DNA of 64,000 nucleotides from Blastomyces gilchristii SLH14081. Its lineage: Eukaryota > Ascomycota > Eurotiomycetes > Onygenales > Ajellomycetaceae. Of the stretch, positions 36,246 to 48,873 are shown one piece after another; within the stretch, counting starts at the first letter, position 1; each line of letters begins with the position of its first letter. The translations under genes and the position numbers were made by a program. The stretch spans positions 2,676,796 through 2,740,795 of the forward strand of contig NW_003101676.1 in assembly GCF_000003855.2 (NCBI RefSeq), read 5' to 3'. The notes beneath the pieces were generated by a model, which made no database searches, was not told where the DNA came from, and saw only the letters and a list, made by a program, of their open reading frames with translations.

Positions 36246-36591
36246 TGTGGCGGGCTGCGCCCGATCAATTATATAGACTATTCCGTTACACTTCATAGAT
36301 TCTTCCATTCCACTCTCGAACACGTACACTCTGATTCTCGCCCATTCCCGATCGCCGATCCTCAGCTGCCATGAATGTGTATGTTCTGATCACCGATCCT
36401 CGGCTGCTACAAACACATGTATATTCTTCCGCCCCGAAGTTCCACCGCGTACATCACCACATACATGTATAAATATCCATCTCAATTGCTGATTCTCACA
36501 CTTTCTCTTTCTTTCCTTCTCTAACATTTTTATCTTTTATTATATAAGATCTATATCTTAATGTCAATCTATTCAGTGTAGGCCTCTTATA
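36246..36591 (+). repeat. B3 5' LTR
   Basis: 346 bp. It starts TGTGGCGGGCTGCGCCCGAT (unmutated) and ends CTCTTATA (TACA decayed to TATA). Confidence 0.9.
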
Positions 36592-39500
36592 TTATAAAAA
36601 CATTCATTATCTTCTTATTAGAAAATGATTATTCACATATTATCTTCTCATCAGAAATAATTATTCATTGAGAGATATCTGAACATGTAACAATGTGTAA
36701 GAAAGAGAAACACATTTAAGCAGATACTGAGTTCTCAGATAGAGACTTACTTATCAGTTATTCTGACTCTGTAACAAGATCTTATAAAGAGAGTAAGATC
36801 TTATAAGAGAATATCAGTGAAAGACCTGAGAGTTCTGACACTCAGATGTATGAGAATATGATTACACTTCTTCAGATATTATACATCTGATAAAATAATA
36901 TAATTATATCTAACAATAATATGAAACTCTTGAACACAAGTATAGATGTGATGCCACAGTAGCTTTAAGCAATGTTAAAATTACAATAATAATAAATAGC
37001 TGATATGCATGCAACTCAATAACTTCAATACAAAGAGATTTAACAATTAACTCATGCAATTTCAACATCTACAGAATTGAATATAAAAGCACTGAAAGAA
37101 TGCTTAGATGCTTCTATGTATTTCAATACTTTCAATCTCACTCTCTACTCATTATGAAGAATGAAAATGCTCATGAAACTGAGTGTAGATGAAGATATCA
37201 TCAGTTTATTAACTAATCAAGATTGATATATTAATAAATGATTGAAGAATCATGTGAAACAGAAGTTTTATTCATGAATGAAAGCATGTGAATCAGTATT
37301 GCAAATATCTGACAATATCATGAAATATCTTAATGTTCTGTTTCAAGACACTGTCATGCAACAGAAAGTATTAGATTGATTACAGAGTATCTGACAGAGA
37401 AATACTTCTCTTATAACATTTATCTCTGACTTTAATATCAAGATTCTAGAAGCAGATGATCAATCTTGAGAGAATTGAATAAAGATTAGCATGCTCAAGA
37501 AGATATTGACTTTCAAACTCTTACAGACTCTTGTAAGTATAGACAAAGATCAGACTTATAAAGATTTCTGCACACAGCTCCAGATATTAAACAACTGTCT
37601 TATCAAGCTTAAGAGTATACAGAACAGTGATAGAAGACATTACACTTATACATCTACACTAAGAAATAACTCAGTCACTCACACATCTGTACTGAAGAAT
37701 AACAATGATACAGATGCCATGAATGAAGTAGACTTGAATATCTACATATAAGCAAGAGTTTTCACTGCTCAAACAGGCTTCTGAGTTTCTGAGATCACTT
37801 CTGAAGAAGTCATTAATCAATGTTAATATGAAGTATGTATTAACTGTAATCAATCAGAATATATTGCTTTCAACTGCTGATTAATCTATGTGTCTTCATA
37901 CTTAAGAGAAAGATCAGTGTCTTCTCATTCAAAGAATGAATCAGCATCTGTCTGTGTCAATCATGTTATATTAGAGAAAGATTCAGAAGATAACTATGAG
38001 AATACTCTGATAAAACAGAGAAAAGATTAGCTTCTATTCAAATTCACAAACAGAAGCTTAAAGAGATCAGATAACAATAATTTGAAGAGAAAATGATAAT
38101 GAATGTAATTCTTGTATCTACTGTGATTAATAACATGTATTATAAGAAGATCATGATAGACAGCAGTCTATACTACTATATAATGATTAAATCTTCAGTC
38201 ATAAGACATTATAACCTTCAGTATATTCTCTTATCAAAATTCTGACTTCTTGCAGAATTCAATGATTCAAAAGATGTTTGCATCTGTTATATAATGAAAC
38301 TAAATATAGATGTCAGAGAATATCAGTGTGAAGACATCTATACATATGAAGTTAATAATCTTGATTATAATCTTATATTAGAACTTATCTGACTATCTGA
38401 ATAAGACATCTTATTAAACACTTGAAACAGAAGTTTAATATTCTCTAACAATAATAGAGTTCACAAGGATGATATTCACAAGACTATGAATCTGACACAG
38501 ATCTCTGTCAACATCTATGAAATGCTCAGAAAAAGAAGTCACTGAAAGAATTATTAATAGCAGAATCATATATCAATCTATTTCATCAGTCTGACTGATA
38601 TTAAAAAGACTCTAGAAAAGTTATTCTGTGTTACAATAACAGATTCTCATATAAAACTCTCTTAATAATATCATGAATATCTAGATGTCTTCTGACAAGA
38701 TAATAATACTATAAATCTATCTCTCTTATGAGGTTCAGAAGTGAACTACAGTATCAAGTTGAAAAAGAAGAATGATAAGAACTCTAAATCATCATGAGAC
38801 TCTCTTTATAACATGTTCTGAGATGAACTTCTTCTCCTTCAAAAGACACTCAATAATCTGTTAAATAAAGAATTCATATATGTTAGTAACTCTTCTACTG
38901 CAGCCTCTATTCTCTTTGCAAAGAAATCAGATGAAGAACTCTGAATCTGTGTGAATTATTGAGAATTGAATAGATTAATGAAGAAGAACTGTTATTCTTT
39001 ATCTCTTATCAATGAAACTCTAGCTCACATTGAACAAGCTCAATAATTTACAAAGTTAGATGTTATTGTCACATTTTATAAGATTCACATCACTGAAGAA
39101 GATGAGTGGCTTACAGTATTCTGAACACAATATAATCTCTTTGAATAAGTAGTTACACTCTTTGAACTGACTAACACGTTACACTCTCAGTACATTTCAG
39201 AAGTATATCAACTGAGCACTCTGAGATTTTCTTAATAAATTCATATCTGCATATCTTGATGACATTCTCATCTTCACTGATGAATTCAGAAAAGAATATC
39301 AAGAACATGTGTGAAAGATATTACAATAACTACAAGAAGCAGAACTACTGATAGATATTAACAAGTGTGATTTTAAAGTCAAGAGTATCAAGTATCTGAG
39401 TTTTATTATAGAAGCTGGTAAGAGAATTTGAATGAATTCTGAGAAAGTCTTCATTATTCTTGAATGAGAAGCTTCATATACTGTGAAAGATGTACAAAGC

Positions 39501-39778
39501 TTCATCAGATTTGCTAACTTCTATCAGTGATTTATATGAAACTTCTCAGATATTATAAGACTACTTACAGATCTTACTAAGAAAGACTCAGTATTTCAAT
39601 AATTAGTAAATGTTAAAGCTGTATTTATACAGATAAAGAAGATATTTATTAATATCTCTCTACTGATAACATTTGATTCTGATTATAAGATAGTTATTAA
39701 GATTGATTTCTCTGACTATGTGATAGAAGAAGTAATATTACAATATAATAATGAAGATATTCTACAACTATATATCTT

Positions 39779-40049
39779 TGTAAGAGGCCTACGCCGAATA
39801 GATCGGTATAATATTGATAGGTCTTATATAACAAAGATAAAAATGTTAAAGAAGGAAAGAAAGAGAAAGTGCGAGAATCAGTGATTGAGATGAATATTTA
39901 TACATGTATGTGATAGTGTACGCGGTGGAGCTTCAGAGCGGAAGAATATGCGTGTGTTTGTAGCAGCCGCGGATCGGTGATCGGGAATGAAAGAATCTAT
40001 GAAGTGTAATGAAATAGTCTATATAATTGATCAGATGCAGCCCGCCACA
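39779..40049 (-). repeat. B2 3' LTR
   Basis: 271 bp. It differs from the 5' copy mainly by transitions, with mutation spread over both copies. The terminal TGTAAGAGGCCTACGCCG (plus strand) is kept. Confidence 0.92.
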
Positions 40050-40129
40050 TTAACCCCTTCTTTTCAGAAGCAGTTCCCATCAGTCAAGAGCCGCTGTTTC
40101 AGATAACATAGAACTCAGAGTCCAGGTCA

Positions 40130-43100
40130 GTTAATTATAGCTAACTCATTTTACAAGATATTATCAGCTGCAGCTGTGAGATCTCTCATTGAGAATATCT
40201 TCAATCTCTCACTTAAGCTCATTATCTTCTTCTATGATGTCTGGCAGCTGTCAGTCAGAAGTCAGCTGAGAAGGAAATGAATTGATGATAGTATAGCAGA
40301 GCAAGCTTGTATGAAATACATCATGAATTTCTGATAATATGTTAAGACAGTAGTTGTGACTATCTAGAACTTCTATCACTTTATATCTGATGTGATGATA
40401 GTCTAGTGTATAAGATAAATATATGATTCATATATTCTTGAGATTCAATCACACAAGATCTTCTATCTTATACTGCTCTGTGAAATCTCATCAGATGTTA
40501 ATTTGATCTTCTTAATCTTATTTTATAATTATTATAAAGATCTCTGCTCAGTCACAGATATCTCAGAGCTTTATTACTATATTATCAGCAATCTGAATTA
40601 AACTGTAGAGGTTTGATGTGAACTTTGTAATCTCTAGAAGATTCAACACTTTCATGTGATATTCATGTATAAGAAAGAACAGACTTATATCTGTTGAAAT
40701 AACATCTTAACTGTTGATAGCAACCTCTGCATGTAGAAGAAGATTATATCAATCATCTTATAAGTAATTACAGAATTTATAAAGATAATTCTTTATAGTC
40801 TGAATTGTCTGTTCTGATGCATTATCAGTCTTAAGATGATAGACAGTTGACAGATAATATATAATCTTGAGAACTTGACAGATTCTTGTTCAGAGAGTGC
40901 TCATGAATTAGCAGTTCTAATCTGATACTATCAATCTCAGTAACTCATATATCTGATAGAATGAACTCTGTAAGAAGGTTTCAGTGACTTATCTGATATT
41001 CATCTTATTACAAGATTTCAATATTACATTCTTACTTAGTCAGTCAATGATAATCAGAATGTTTCTGCAACTCTTACTCTCAGATAGATTAACAGTGAAG
41101 TCAATCACTACATCTCATTAGATTCTATTGAGAATATCAAGTGATTTCAGTAGATCTTTTCTACAGTTCTTTCATAAGATAATAGAAGAACAGTGATTGC
41201 AGTTTCAGATAAAGCATCTGATACTGTTTAATATCTCAGATCAGTAGAATTCTCAAAAGATTATTCTATACAGTTATTCACAGTCTGAATAATCAGTTAT
41301 ATATGAATTATACATCTCTTGCATTATTCAAGTATGTAAGAGTTCAGAGTGAGAGACTCAGTGTCATTCATGAAATTATAGAGTGTTATTGTCATTGATT
41401 AAGTATTCTGAGATATCAGTTCTTATATATAGTTCTGAGAGAAATCAGAGTATTTCTTGATATACTGCTTCAGTGAGAGTCTGAAGAAGTTCATCAGTCT
41501 GAGCTGCTGTATATCACAGTTCATTCAGTGTAGAGAAAGTGAAGATATCAATATCAGTTCTAATCAGAGAAGTATGTATGATGCTGTGAGCTGTTTTATC
41601 TTGATTAACTAATATCTTTGAATTCAAGAGCTGATGCTCTTAGTTCATTCAGTGAGTATCTGTTATATCAGATGACATATCTTGCTCTTATTATAAGAGA
41701 GCATCTGTCATGAAGTTCTGACTGTCAGAGTGATAGTATATTATAAAATGAAAGCAGCTTAGAAACTCAGATCATTGTATCTGTTATTTGATAAGTTTAT
41801 AAGTAGTTATGAAGTATTTGAGATTCTTATAATCTGTGACTATCTCAAATTTGAAGACACTTCAGAGTTCAGAGTCTCATTCTTCTAAACAGTATATAAT
41901 TGTGAGAAGTTTCTTATCATAGATCTCATAATTACATTCAGTGAGACTCAGTTTCTTAGATATGAAGATATATAATTGTAGAACATCTTTATCATTATAT
42001 TATAATATCACTTCTTCTGTTATATAGTCAGAGAAATCAGCTTCAACAACTATCTTACAATCAGAATCAAATGTTATCAGTAGAGAGATATTAATAAACA
42101 TCTTCTTTATCTGTGTAAATGCAGCTTCAGTATTCACTGATCATTGAAATACTGAGTCTTTCTTAGTAAGATCTGTAAGTGATCTCACAATATCTGAGAA
42201 GTTTTGTATAAATTGCTAATAGAAGTTAGTAAATCTGATGAAGCTTTGTACATCTTTCACAGTACACAGAGCTTCTCATTCAAGAATAATAAAGACTTTC
42301 TCAGAATTCATTTGAATTCTCTTATCAGCTTCTATAATAAAATTCAGATACTTGATACTCTTGACTTTGAAATCATACTTATCAATATCTATCAGTAGTT
42401 CTGCTTCTTGTAGCTGTTATAATATCTTTTATACATACTCTTGATATTCTTTTCTGAATTCATCAGTGAAGATAAGAATGTTATCTAAATAAGCAGATAT
42501 AAACTTATCAAGAAAATCTCAGAGTACTCAGTTGATATACTTCTGAAATGTACTGAGAGTGTTAGTCAGTTCAAAGAGTGTGACTATTCATTCAAAGAGA
42601 TCATAATATGTTTGAAATGCTGTAAGTCATTTATCTTCTTCAGTGATACAAATCTTATAAAACACAGTAATGATATCTAGTTTTATAAATTATTGAGCTC
42701 ATCTGATCTGTGCTAGGGTTTCATTGATAAGAGATAAGAAATATTGATCTTTCTTTATCAATCTGTTCAGATCTCAGTAGTTCACACAGAATCAGAGTTC
42801 TTCACCTGATTTCTTTACAAAGAGAATAGAGGCTGTGATGAAAGAGTTGCTAATATGTATGAATTCTTTATTTAACAGATTATTGAGTGTCTTTCAAAGA
42901 AGAAGAAGTTCATCTCAGAACATGTTATAAAGAGAGCCTTATAATAGTTTAAGATTCTTATTATTCTTTTTCTCTAACTTGATACTGTGATTCACTTCAG
43001 AACCTTATAAGAGAGATATATTCATAATATTATCTTATTGAAAGATATCTAGATATTTATAATATTATTAAGAGAGTTTCATACAAGAATCTGTTATTGT

Positions 43101-44800
43101 AACACAGGATAACCTTTCTAGAGCCTTTTTAATATCAGTCAGACTAGTGAAATAAATTGATACATGATTCTGTCAGTGATTCTTTCAGTGACTTCTTTTT
43201 CTGAGTATTTTATAGATGTTGACAGAGATCTGTATCAGATTAATAATCTTGTGAATGTCATCTTTGTGAATTCTATCATTGTTAGAGAATATCAAGCTTC
43301 TATTTCAAGTGTTTAATAAGATGCCTTGTTCAGATAGTCAGATAAGTTCTAATATAAGATTATAATCAAGATTATCAACTTCATATGCATAGATATCTTC
43401 ATATTGATATTCTCTCACATCTATGGTCCGCTTCATCATGTAATGAGTATAAATGTCTTTTAAATCATCAAATCCTGTGAGGAGTCGAGGTTTTGATAAA
43501 GAGATATACTGAAGGTTATGATGTCTTATGACTGAAGATTTTATCATTATATAGTGGCATAGACTGCTGTCTATCATAGCTTTCATATTATACATGTTAT
43601 CAATCACAGTAGATACAAGAATCACATTCATTATCATCTTCTCTTCAAATTGTTGTTATCTGACCTCTTCAAGCTTCTGTTTATAAATTTAAATAGAAGT
43701 TAATCTTTTCTCTGTTTCACTGAGACATTCTTATAGTTATCTTCTGAATCTTTCTCTAATGTAACATGATTGATGTGAACAGGCACTGATTCATTCTTTA
43801 AACAAGAAGACACTGATCTTTCTCTCAAGTATGAAGATACATAGATTAATCAGCAGTTGAAAGCAATGTATTTTGATCAGTTACAGTTAATGCACACTTC
43901 ATATTGATATCAATTAGCAACTTCTTTGAAAGTGATCTCAGGGACTCAGAAGCCTGTTCAGATGATGAAGACTCTTGCTTATATATAGATATTCAAGTCT
44001 ACTCAATTCATAGCATCTGCATCATTGTTATTTCTCAGTGTGAGTATATGAGTCACTGAGATGTAATATCTTCTGCTACTTTCTGTATATTCTTGAGCTT
44101 GATAAGACAGTCATTCATTGTTCAGAGCTGTGTGCAGAAGTCTTAATAAGTCTGGTCTTCATCTGCACTTACAAGAGTCTGTAAGAGTTTGAAAGTTAAT
44201 GTCTTCTTAAGCATGCTAATCTTCATTCAATTCTCTCAAGATTGATTACCTACTTCTAGAATCTTGATATTGAAGTCAGAGATGAATGTTGTAAGAGAAG
44301 TGTTTCTCTGTCAGATACTCTGTAATCAATCTAATGCTTTCTGTTGCATGACAGTGTCTCAGAACAGAATATCAAGATATTTCATAATATTATCAGATGT
44401 TCTGAACACTGATTCATATACTTTCATTCATGAATGAAACTTCTGTTTCACACAGTTCTTCAATCATTCATTGATATATCAATCTTGATTGATTAATAAA
44501 CTGATGAAATCTTCATCTACACTCAGTTTCATGAGCATTTCCATTCTTTATAATGAGTAGAGAGTGAGATTAGAAGTATTGAAATATACAGAGACATCTA
44601 AGTGTTCTTTCAGTGCTTTTGTATTCAATTCTGTAGATATTGAAATTACATGAGTTAATTATTGAATCTCTTCATATTGAAGTTATTGAGTTGCATGTAT
44701 ATCAGCTATTTATTGTTATTGTAGTTTCAACATTACTCAGAGTCACTGTGACACTGTGTCTATGCTTATATTCAGAGGTTCTCTTATATTATTATTAGAC
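40130..44800 (-). pseudogene. B2 gag-pol relic
   Basis: Minus-strand gag (about 44800-43650), then an open 99-codon protease frame (43637-43338) with an AMIDSS segment, where retropepsins have DSG or DTG. The RT active site reads YLDN (42491-42480), so the second Asp is lost. RNase H is near 42030-41750, the integrase core near 41100 and a chromodomain-like stretch near 40200-40140. Stops are fewer in the protease than elsewhere. Inactive. Confidence 0.82.
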
Positions 44801-45118
44801 ATGATTATATCATTTATCAGATATGTGATATCTGTGAAATCTGAAGAAGTGTAATCATATGAATATCTCATACATCTAAGTGTCAGAACTCTCAGATCTT
44901 TCACTGATATTCTCTTTGTAAAATCTTATTACAGAGTCAGAGTGACTGATGAGTAAGCTTCTATCTGAGAACTTGATATTCACTTAACTATTTAACTGTT
45001 TCTCTATTTCTTACATGTCATTACATGTTTGAATATCTCTTAATAAATAATGTTTCTGATGAGAAGATAATACATGAATAATCATTTTCTAATAAGAAGA
45101 TGATGAACATTTTTATAG

Positions 45119-45389
45119 TGTAAGAGGTCTATGCTGAATAGATCAGTATAATATTAATAGATCTTATATAACAAAGATAAAAATGTTAAAGAAGGAAAGA
45201 AAGAGAAAGTGCAAGAATCAGCAATTGAGGTGAATATTTATACATGTATGTGGTGGCGTACGCGGTGGAGCTTCGGGGCGGAAGAATATGCGCGCGTTCG
45301 TAGCGGCCGCGGATCGGCGATCGGGAATGGAAGAATCTATGAAGTGTAATGAAATAGTCTATATGATTGATCGGGCGCAGCCCGCCACA
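45119..45389 (-). repeat. B2 5' LTR
   Basis: 271 bp. On the minus strand it starts TGTGGCGGGCTGCGCCCGAT. 45240-45389 is GC-rich and almost unmutated. Confidence 0.92.
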
Positions 45390-47336
45390 ATCTTCATATC
45401 TAAGAAACTGAGTTCTGTTGAATGCAATTATAAGATCTATGATAAGAAACTTTTTATAATTATACACTGTTTAGAAGAATGAAACTCTGAACTCTAAAGT
45501 ATCTTTAAATTTAAGATAATCACAGATTATAAGAATCTCAAATACTTTATAACTATCTATAAACTCACTGAACAACAGATGCAATAATCTGAGTTTTTAA
45601 GCTACTTTCATTTTATAATACACTATCATTCTAATAGTCAGAACTCAATGACAGATGCTCTCTCACAATGAGAGTAAGATATATCATTCAATGAAACAGA
45701 TACTCACTGAATGAATCAAGAGCATCAGCTCTTGAACCCGAAGATACTAGTTAATTAAGATAGAATAACTCATGATACTGATTAAGATGAAACAGTTCAT
45801 GACACTATACATACTTCTTCAGTTAGAACTGTTATTGATATCTTCACTTTCTCTACACTGAATGAACTGTGATATACAGCAGCTCAGATGAATGAACTTC
45901 TTCAGACTCTCACTAAAGCAGTATGTCAAGAAGCACTCTGATTCTTCTCAGAACTATGTATAAGAACTGATATCTCAGAATGTTCAATCAATAATAATAA
46001 CACTCTATAATTTTATAAATGACACTGAGTCTCTCACTTCAAACTCTTACACACTTGAATAATACAAGAGATACATGATTCATATATAATCAGTTATTCA
46101 AGCTGTGAATAACTGTATAGAATGATCTTCTGAGAGTTCTACTGATCTGAAATATTAAACAGTATCAGATACTTTATTCAAAACTACAATCACTGTTCTT
46201 CTATTATCTTATAAAAGAACTGTAGAAAAGATCTATTAAAATCACTTAATATCTCTGATAGAATCTGATAAGATATAGTAATTGACTTCACTGTCAATCT
46301 ATTTAAGAGTAAGAATTGTAGAAACATTCTAATCATTGTGAATTAATTAAATAAAGATATAATATTGAAATCTTATAATAAGATAAATACTGAACAAGTC
46401 ACTGAAGCTTTTCTATAGAGCTTATTCTATTAAATATATGAATTACTGAGATTCATAGTATCAAATCAGAGTTATTAATTCATGAGCACTCTCTGAACAA
46501 GAATCTGTCAAGTTCTCAAGATTATATACTATCTGTCAACTGTCTATTACTCTGAGACTGATAATATATCAGAATAGATAATTCAGACTGTAAAGAATTA
46601 TCTTTATAAGTTCTATAATCACTTATAAGATAATTGATATGATCTTCTTCTACATATAGAGATTGCTATCAATGATTAAGATACTATTTTAACAGATATA
46701 AGCCTGTTCTTTCTTACATATAAATATCATATGAAAGTGTTAAATCTTTTAGAGATTATACAGTTCACACTGAATCTCTGCAGTCTGATTCAAATCACTG
46801 ATAATATAGTAACAAAGCTCTGAGATATCTGTGACTGAGCAGAGATCTTTATGATAACTGTGAAACAAGATTAAGAAGATTAAATTAACATCTGATGAGA
46901 TTCTGCAGAGCAGTATAAGATAGAAGATCTTATATAATTGAATCTTAAGAATATATAAATCACATGTTCATCTTGTATGCTAGATTACTGCTATATCAGA
47001 TATAAAGTGATAGAAGTTCTAGATAGTTATAACTATTATCTTGATATATTATCAGAAATTTATAATGTATTTCATACAAGCTTGTTTCATTATACTGTCA
47101 CTGATTCATTCTCTTCTCAGCTGACTTCTGACTGACAGTCATCAGACATCATAGAAGAAGATAATGAGCTTGAGTGAGAGATTGAGAATATTCTTGATAA
47201 GAGACTCTGCAGTCACAGCTAATAATATCTTATGAAATGAGTCAGCTATAATTAATCAATCTGAACTCTGAGTTCTGCATTATTCAAAACAGCAGCTCTT
47301 GACTGATAAGAACTGCTTCTGAAAGAGAGGAACTAA

Positions 47337-47682
47337 TATGACAGACTACACCTGATCAATTATATAGACTATTCTGTTACACTTCATAGATTCTTCTATT
47401 TCACTCTTAAATATATACACTTCAATTCTCAGCCATTTCTGATTGTCAATTCTTAGCTGTTATAAACATGTATGTTCTGATCATCATTTCTCAACTGCTA
47501 TGAACATGCGTATATTCTTCCGCCCTGAAGTTCCACTGCATATGCCATTACATACATATATAAATATTCATCTCAATCACTGATTCTCACACTTTCTCTT
47601 TCTTTTCTTCTCTAACATTTTTATCTTTTGTTATATAAGACCTATATCTTAATGCCGATCTATTCGGCGTAGGCCCCTTACA
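47337..47682 (+). repeat. B3 3' LTR
   Basis: 346 bp. The start is decayed to TATGACAGACTACACCTGAT. The end GGCGTAGGCCCCTTACA is intact. Confidence 0.9.
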
Positions 47683-48059
47683 TTTATATCAATTAAATCA
47701 GTTAATAATGAAGCTTATATTCTTATAAGACACTTATTTTAAATTCATGAATTTTTGCTTAATTTATTTGTAATCTGACAGATGTTTAATGAATTAATAT
47801 ATTTATATCTTACTTACTGTAAAAGATGCAGTCTCTGAATCTGTATAATATTAATACTGTCTTAATATACAGTTCACAGCAGCTTCAATATACTCAATAA
47901 TGAATAGATAAAAATTAATATTTAACTGATGAATTCATATCTTAATTATCTCTTTCTAGCTGTCATTCAATGCTCAATTCAGTGAAACTCTTATAGTTCT
48001 TGATTTCTTCTCATTGATTCTCTTATACAAGGTGATATATAAGACTTTGAATTCTTATA

Positions 48060-48569
48060 ACTAGACTGACTGCTGAGACCATGAATTTCACATTTAGTCT
48101 CATTTAGTCTAATCTCATACATTTCTTGGCGTGAATCCCACTGAGACTGGCTATCAAAAAAACATGTAAAGTGACTATATATCAGATCTTAAAATGAAAT
48201 CATGACTTGAAAAAAATGAGAAAGTGATCTCATTTGATCTCATTTAGTCTCATTCTTGGCATAAAGTTACTATTTTTAGACATTTTAAGATTTTTTTTAG
48301 ACTATTTTTAATTTTTTAAAAAGTAATGCTTTTTAGTAATGCTTAAATAAGATTTAAAGTCATTTAAAGCAATAAAAATAATTTAAATTGAGAAGTGGAA
48401 ATCATGATCTCATTTGGAAAATGTGACAAGAGTAGACAGTAAGTCTCACTGAGACAGTATGGGACTACTATCTAATGTTAAAACTGTGTAATGGGATCAG
48501 TCGAATTGGTAATGAGACTATCAAAAAATCTGGTCCTGGTCTCAGACACGGTCACACGGTCAGTCTACT
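48060..48569. mobile_element. 510-bp MITE-like element inside Fot1 transposase
   Basis: The ends are imperfect inverted repeats: ACTAGACTGACTGC..TGAGACCA on the left, and AGTAGACTGACCG..CTGAGACCA on the reverse complement of the right. The host repeats TATA on both sides (48056-48059 and 48570-48573; a 5-bp TTATA reading is also possible). No ORF. The inside holds repeated GTCTCATTTAGTCTCATT and CTTGGCRT units. Removing it with one TATA restores the transposase frame, which argues against a plain 2-bp TA duplication. Confidence 0.7.
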
Positions 48570-48705
48570 TATAACAGAGATGTGATTTTGAATTTTGAAT
48601 TGCTTTTATATATATCAACAGCTCTTTGCAACTGCTTCTCAGTATAATTGGAAGATTTAGACATGATTATAATTAATAATGATTATTTGAAGATGAAGAA
48701 TGAAG

Positions 48706-48789
48706 ATATTGAAAATATTTTCTGTACAGTGTGGTTTTCTGTACACTGTGGCGCACTCACTACAGAGAAGTGAGTAAGCATGGCACGGT
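48706..48789 (-). repeat. Right terminal inverted repeat of Fot1-type element
   Basis: Reverse complement starts ACCGTGCCATGCTTACTCAC. Its partner is at 29022-29104. Confidence 0.92.
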
Positions 48790-48873
48790 TAATCCGTTTT
48801 GGTTTACATGTAAGGAACAGAAGCAGAAAATATATATACTTAAACCAAAGCTTAAACAAAGTGAGTAGTGGCA

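Larger units (their letters stand above)
39779..45389 (-). mobile_element. Gypsy chromovirus B2, nested in B3 in opposite orientation
   Basis: 5,611 bp with two 271-bp LTRs and a perfect 5-bp target duplication ATCTT (39774-39778 and 45390-45394). Same family as B1 and B3 but with shorter LTRs. As the innermost insertion of the nest it is the youngest by position. Confidence 0.93.
37000..47290 (+). pseudogene. B3 gag-pol relic (split)
   Basis: Gag has a knuckle CINCNQSEYIAFNC near 37825-37880, where the His ligand reads Tyr. RT keeps YLDD at 39252-39263. RNase H is cut at 39778 and resumes at 45395 (..FISKKLSSVECNYKIYDKKL). Integrase and chromodomain-like stretches follow up to about 47290. 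The 37491-37751 frame is the longest open gag piece (86 codons). Inactive. Confidence 0.8.
36246..47682 (+). mobile_element. Gypsy chromovirus B3, interrupted by B2
   Basis: Two 346-bp LTRs and about 5.82 kb of own sequence, split at 39778/45390 by B2. The target duplication is TTTA (36242-36245 and 47683-47686), four bases. A 5-base reading does not match, and the 4-base reading keeps the Fot1 frame. Same family as B1 (colinear gag-pol, similar LTR). Confidence 0.9.
29124..48664 (-). pseudogene. Fot1/pogo transposase relic in four pieces
   Basis: Pieces in reading order: 48664-48570, 48055-47683, 36241-35513, 29681-29124. The total is 1,755 nt, exactly 585 codons, so no net frameshift remains once the insertions and one copy of each target duplication are removed. 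Seen: N-terminal YTEKQLQRAVDIY (psq-type helix-turn-helix), LYKRINEKKSRT, the first catalytic Asp in IYNFDE (near 36200), an RELITVMKYIS-like block, LLLINNHDSY, where the family has LDGHDSH (catalytic Asp changed to Asn, near 35855), and the FRFLSYISYILQSL block (family FPSHTSHILQPL). Stops occur at Trp/Arg/Gln codons. Known role: cut-and-paste transposition at TA. It is inactive. Confidence 0.88.
29022..48789 (-). mobile_element. Fot1/pogo DNA transposon carrying nested insertions
   Basis: Ends are long inverted repeats (83/84 bp) flanked by TA (29020-29021 and 48790-48791), the Tc1/mariner-pogo target. The element's own DNA is 29022-29681, 35513-36241, 47683-48055 and 48570-48789, about 1.98 kb, close to the size of Fot1-like elements. 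The rest is a MITE-like insert (48060-48569), chromovirus B1 (29687-35512) and chromovirus B3 (36246-47682), which itself holds B2 (39779-45389). The right end lies 84 bp past the stop codon of the permease gene. Confidence 0.88.
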
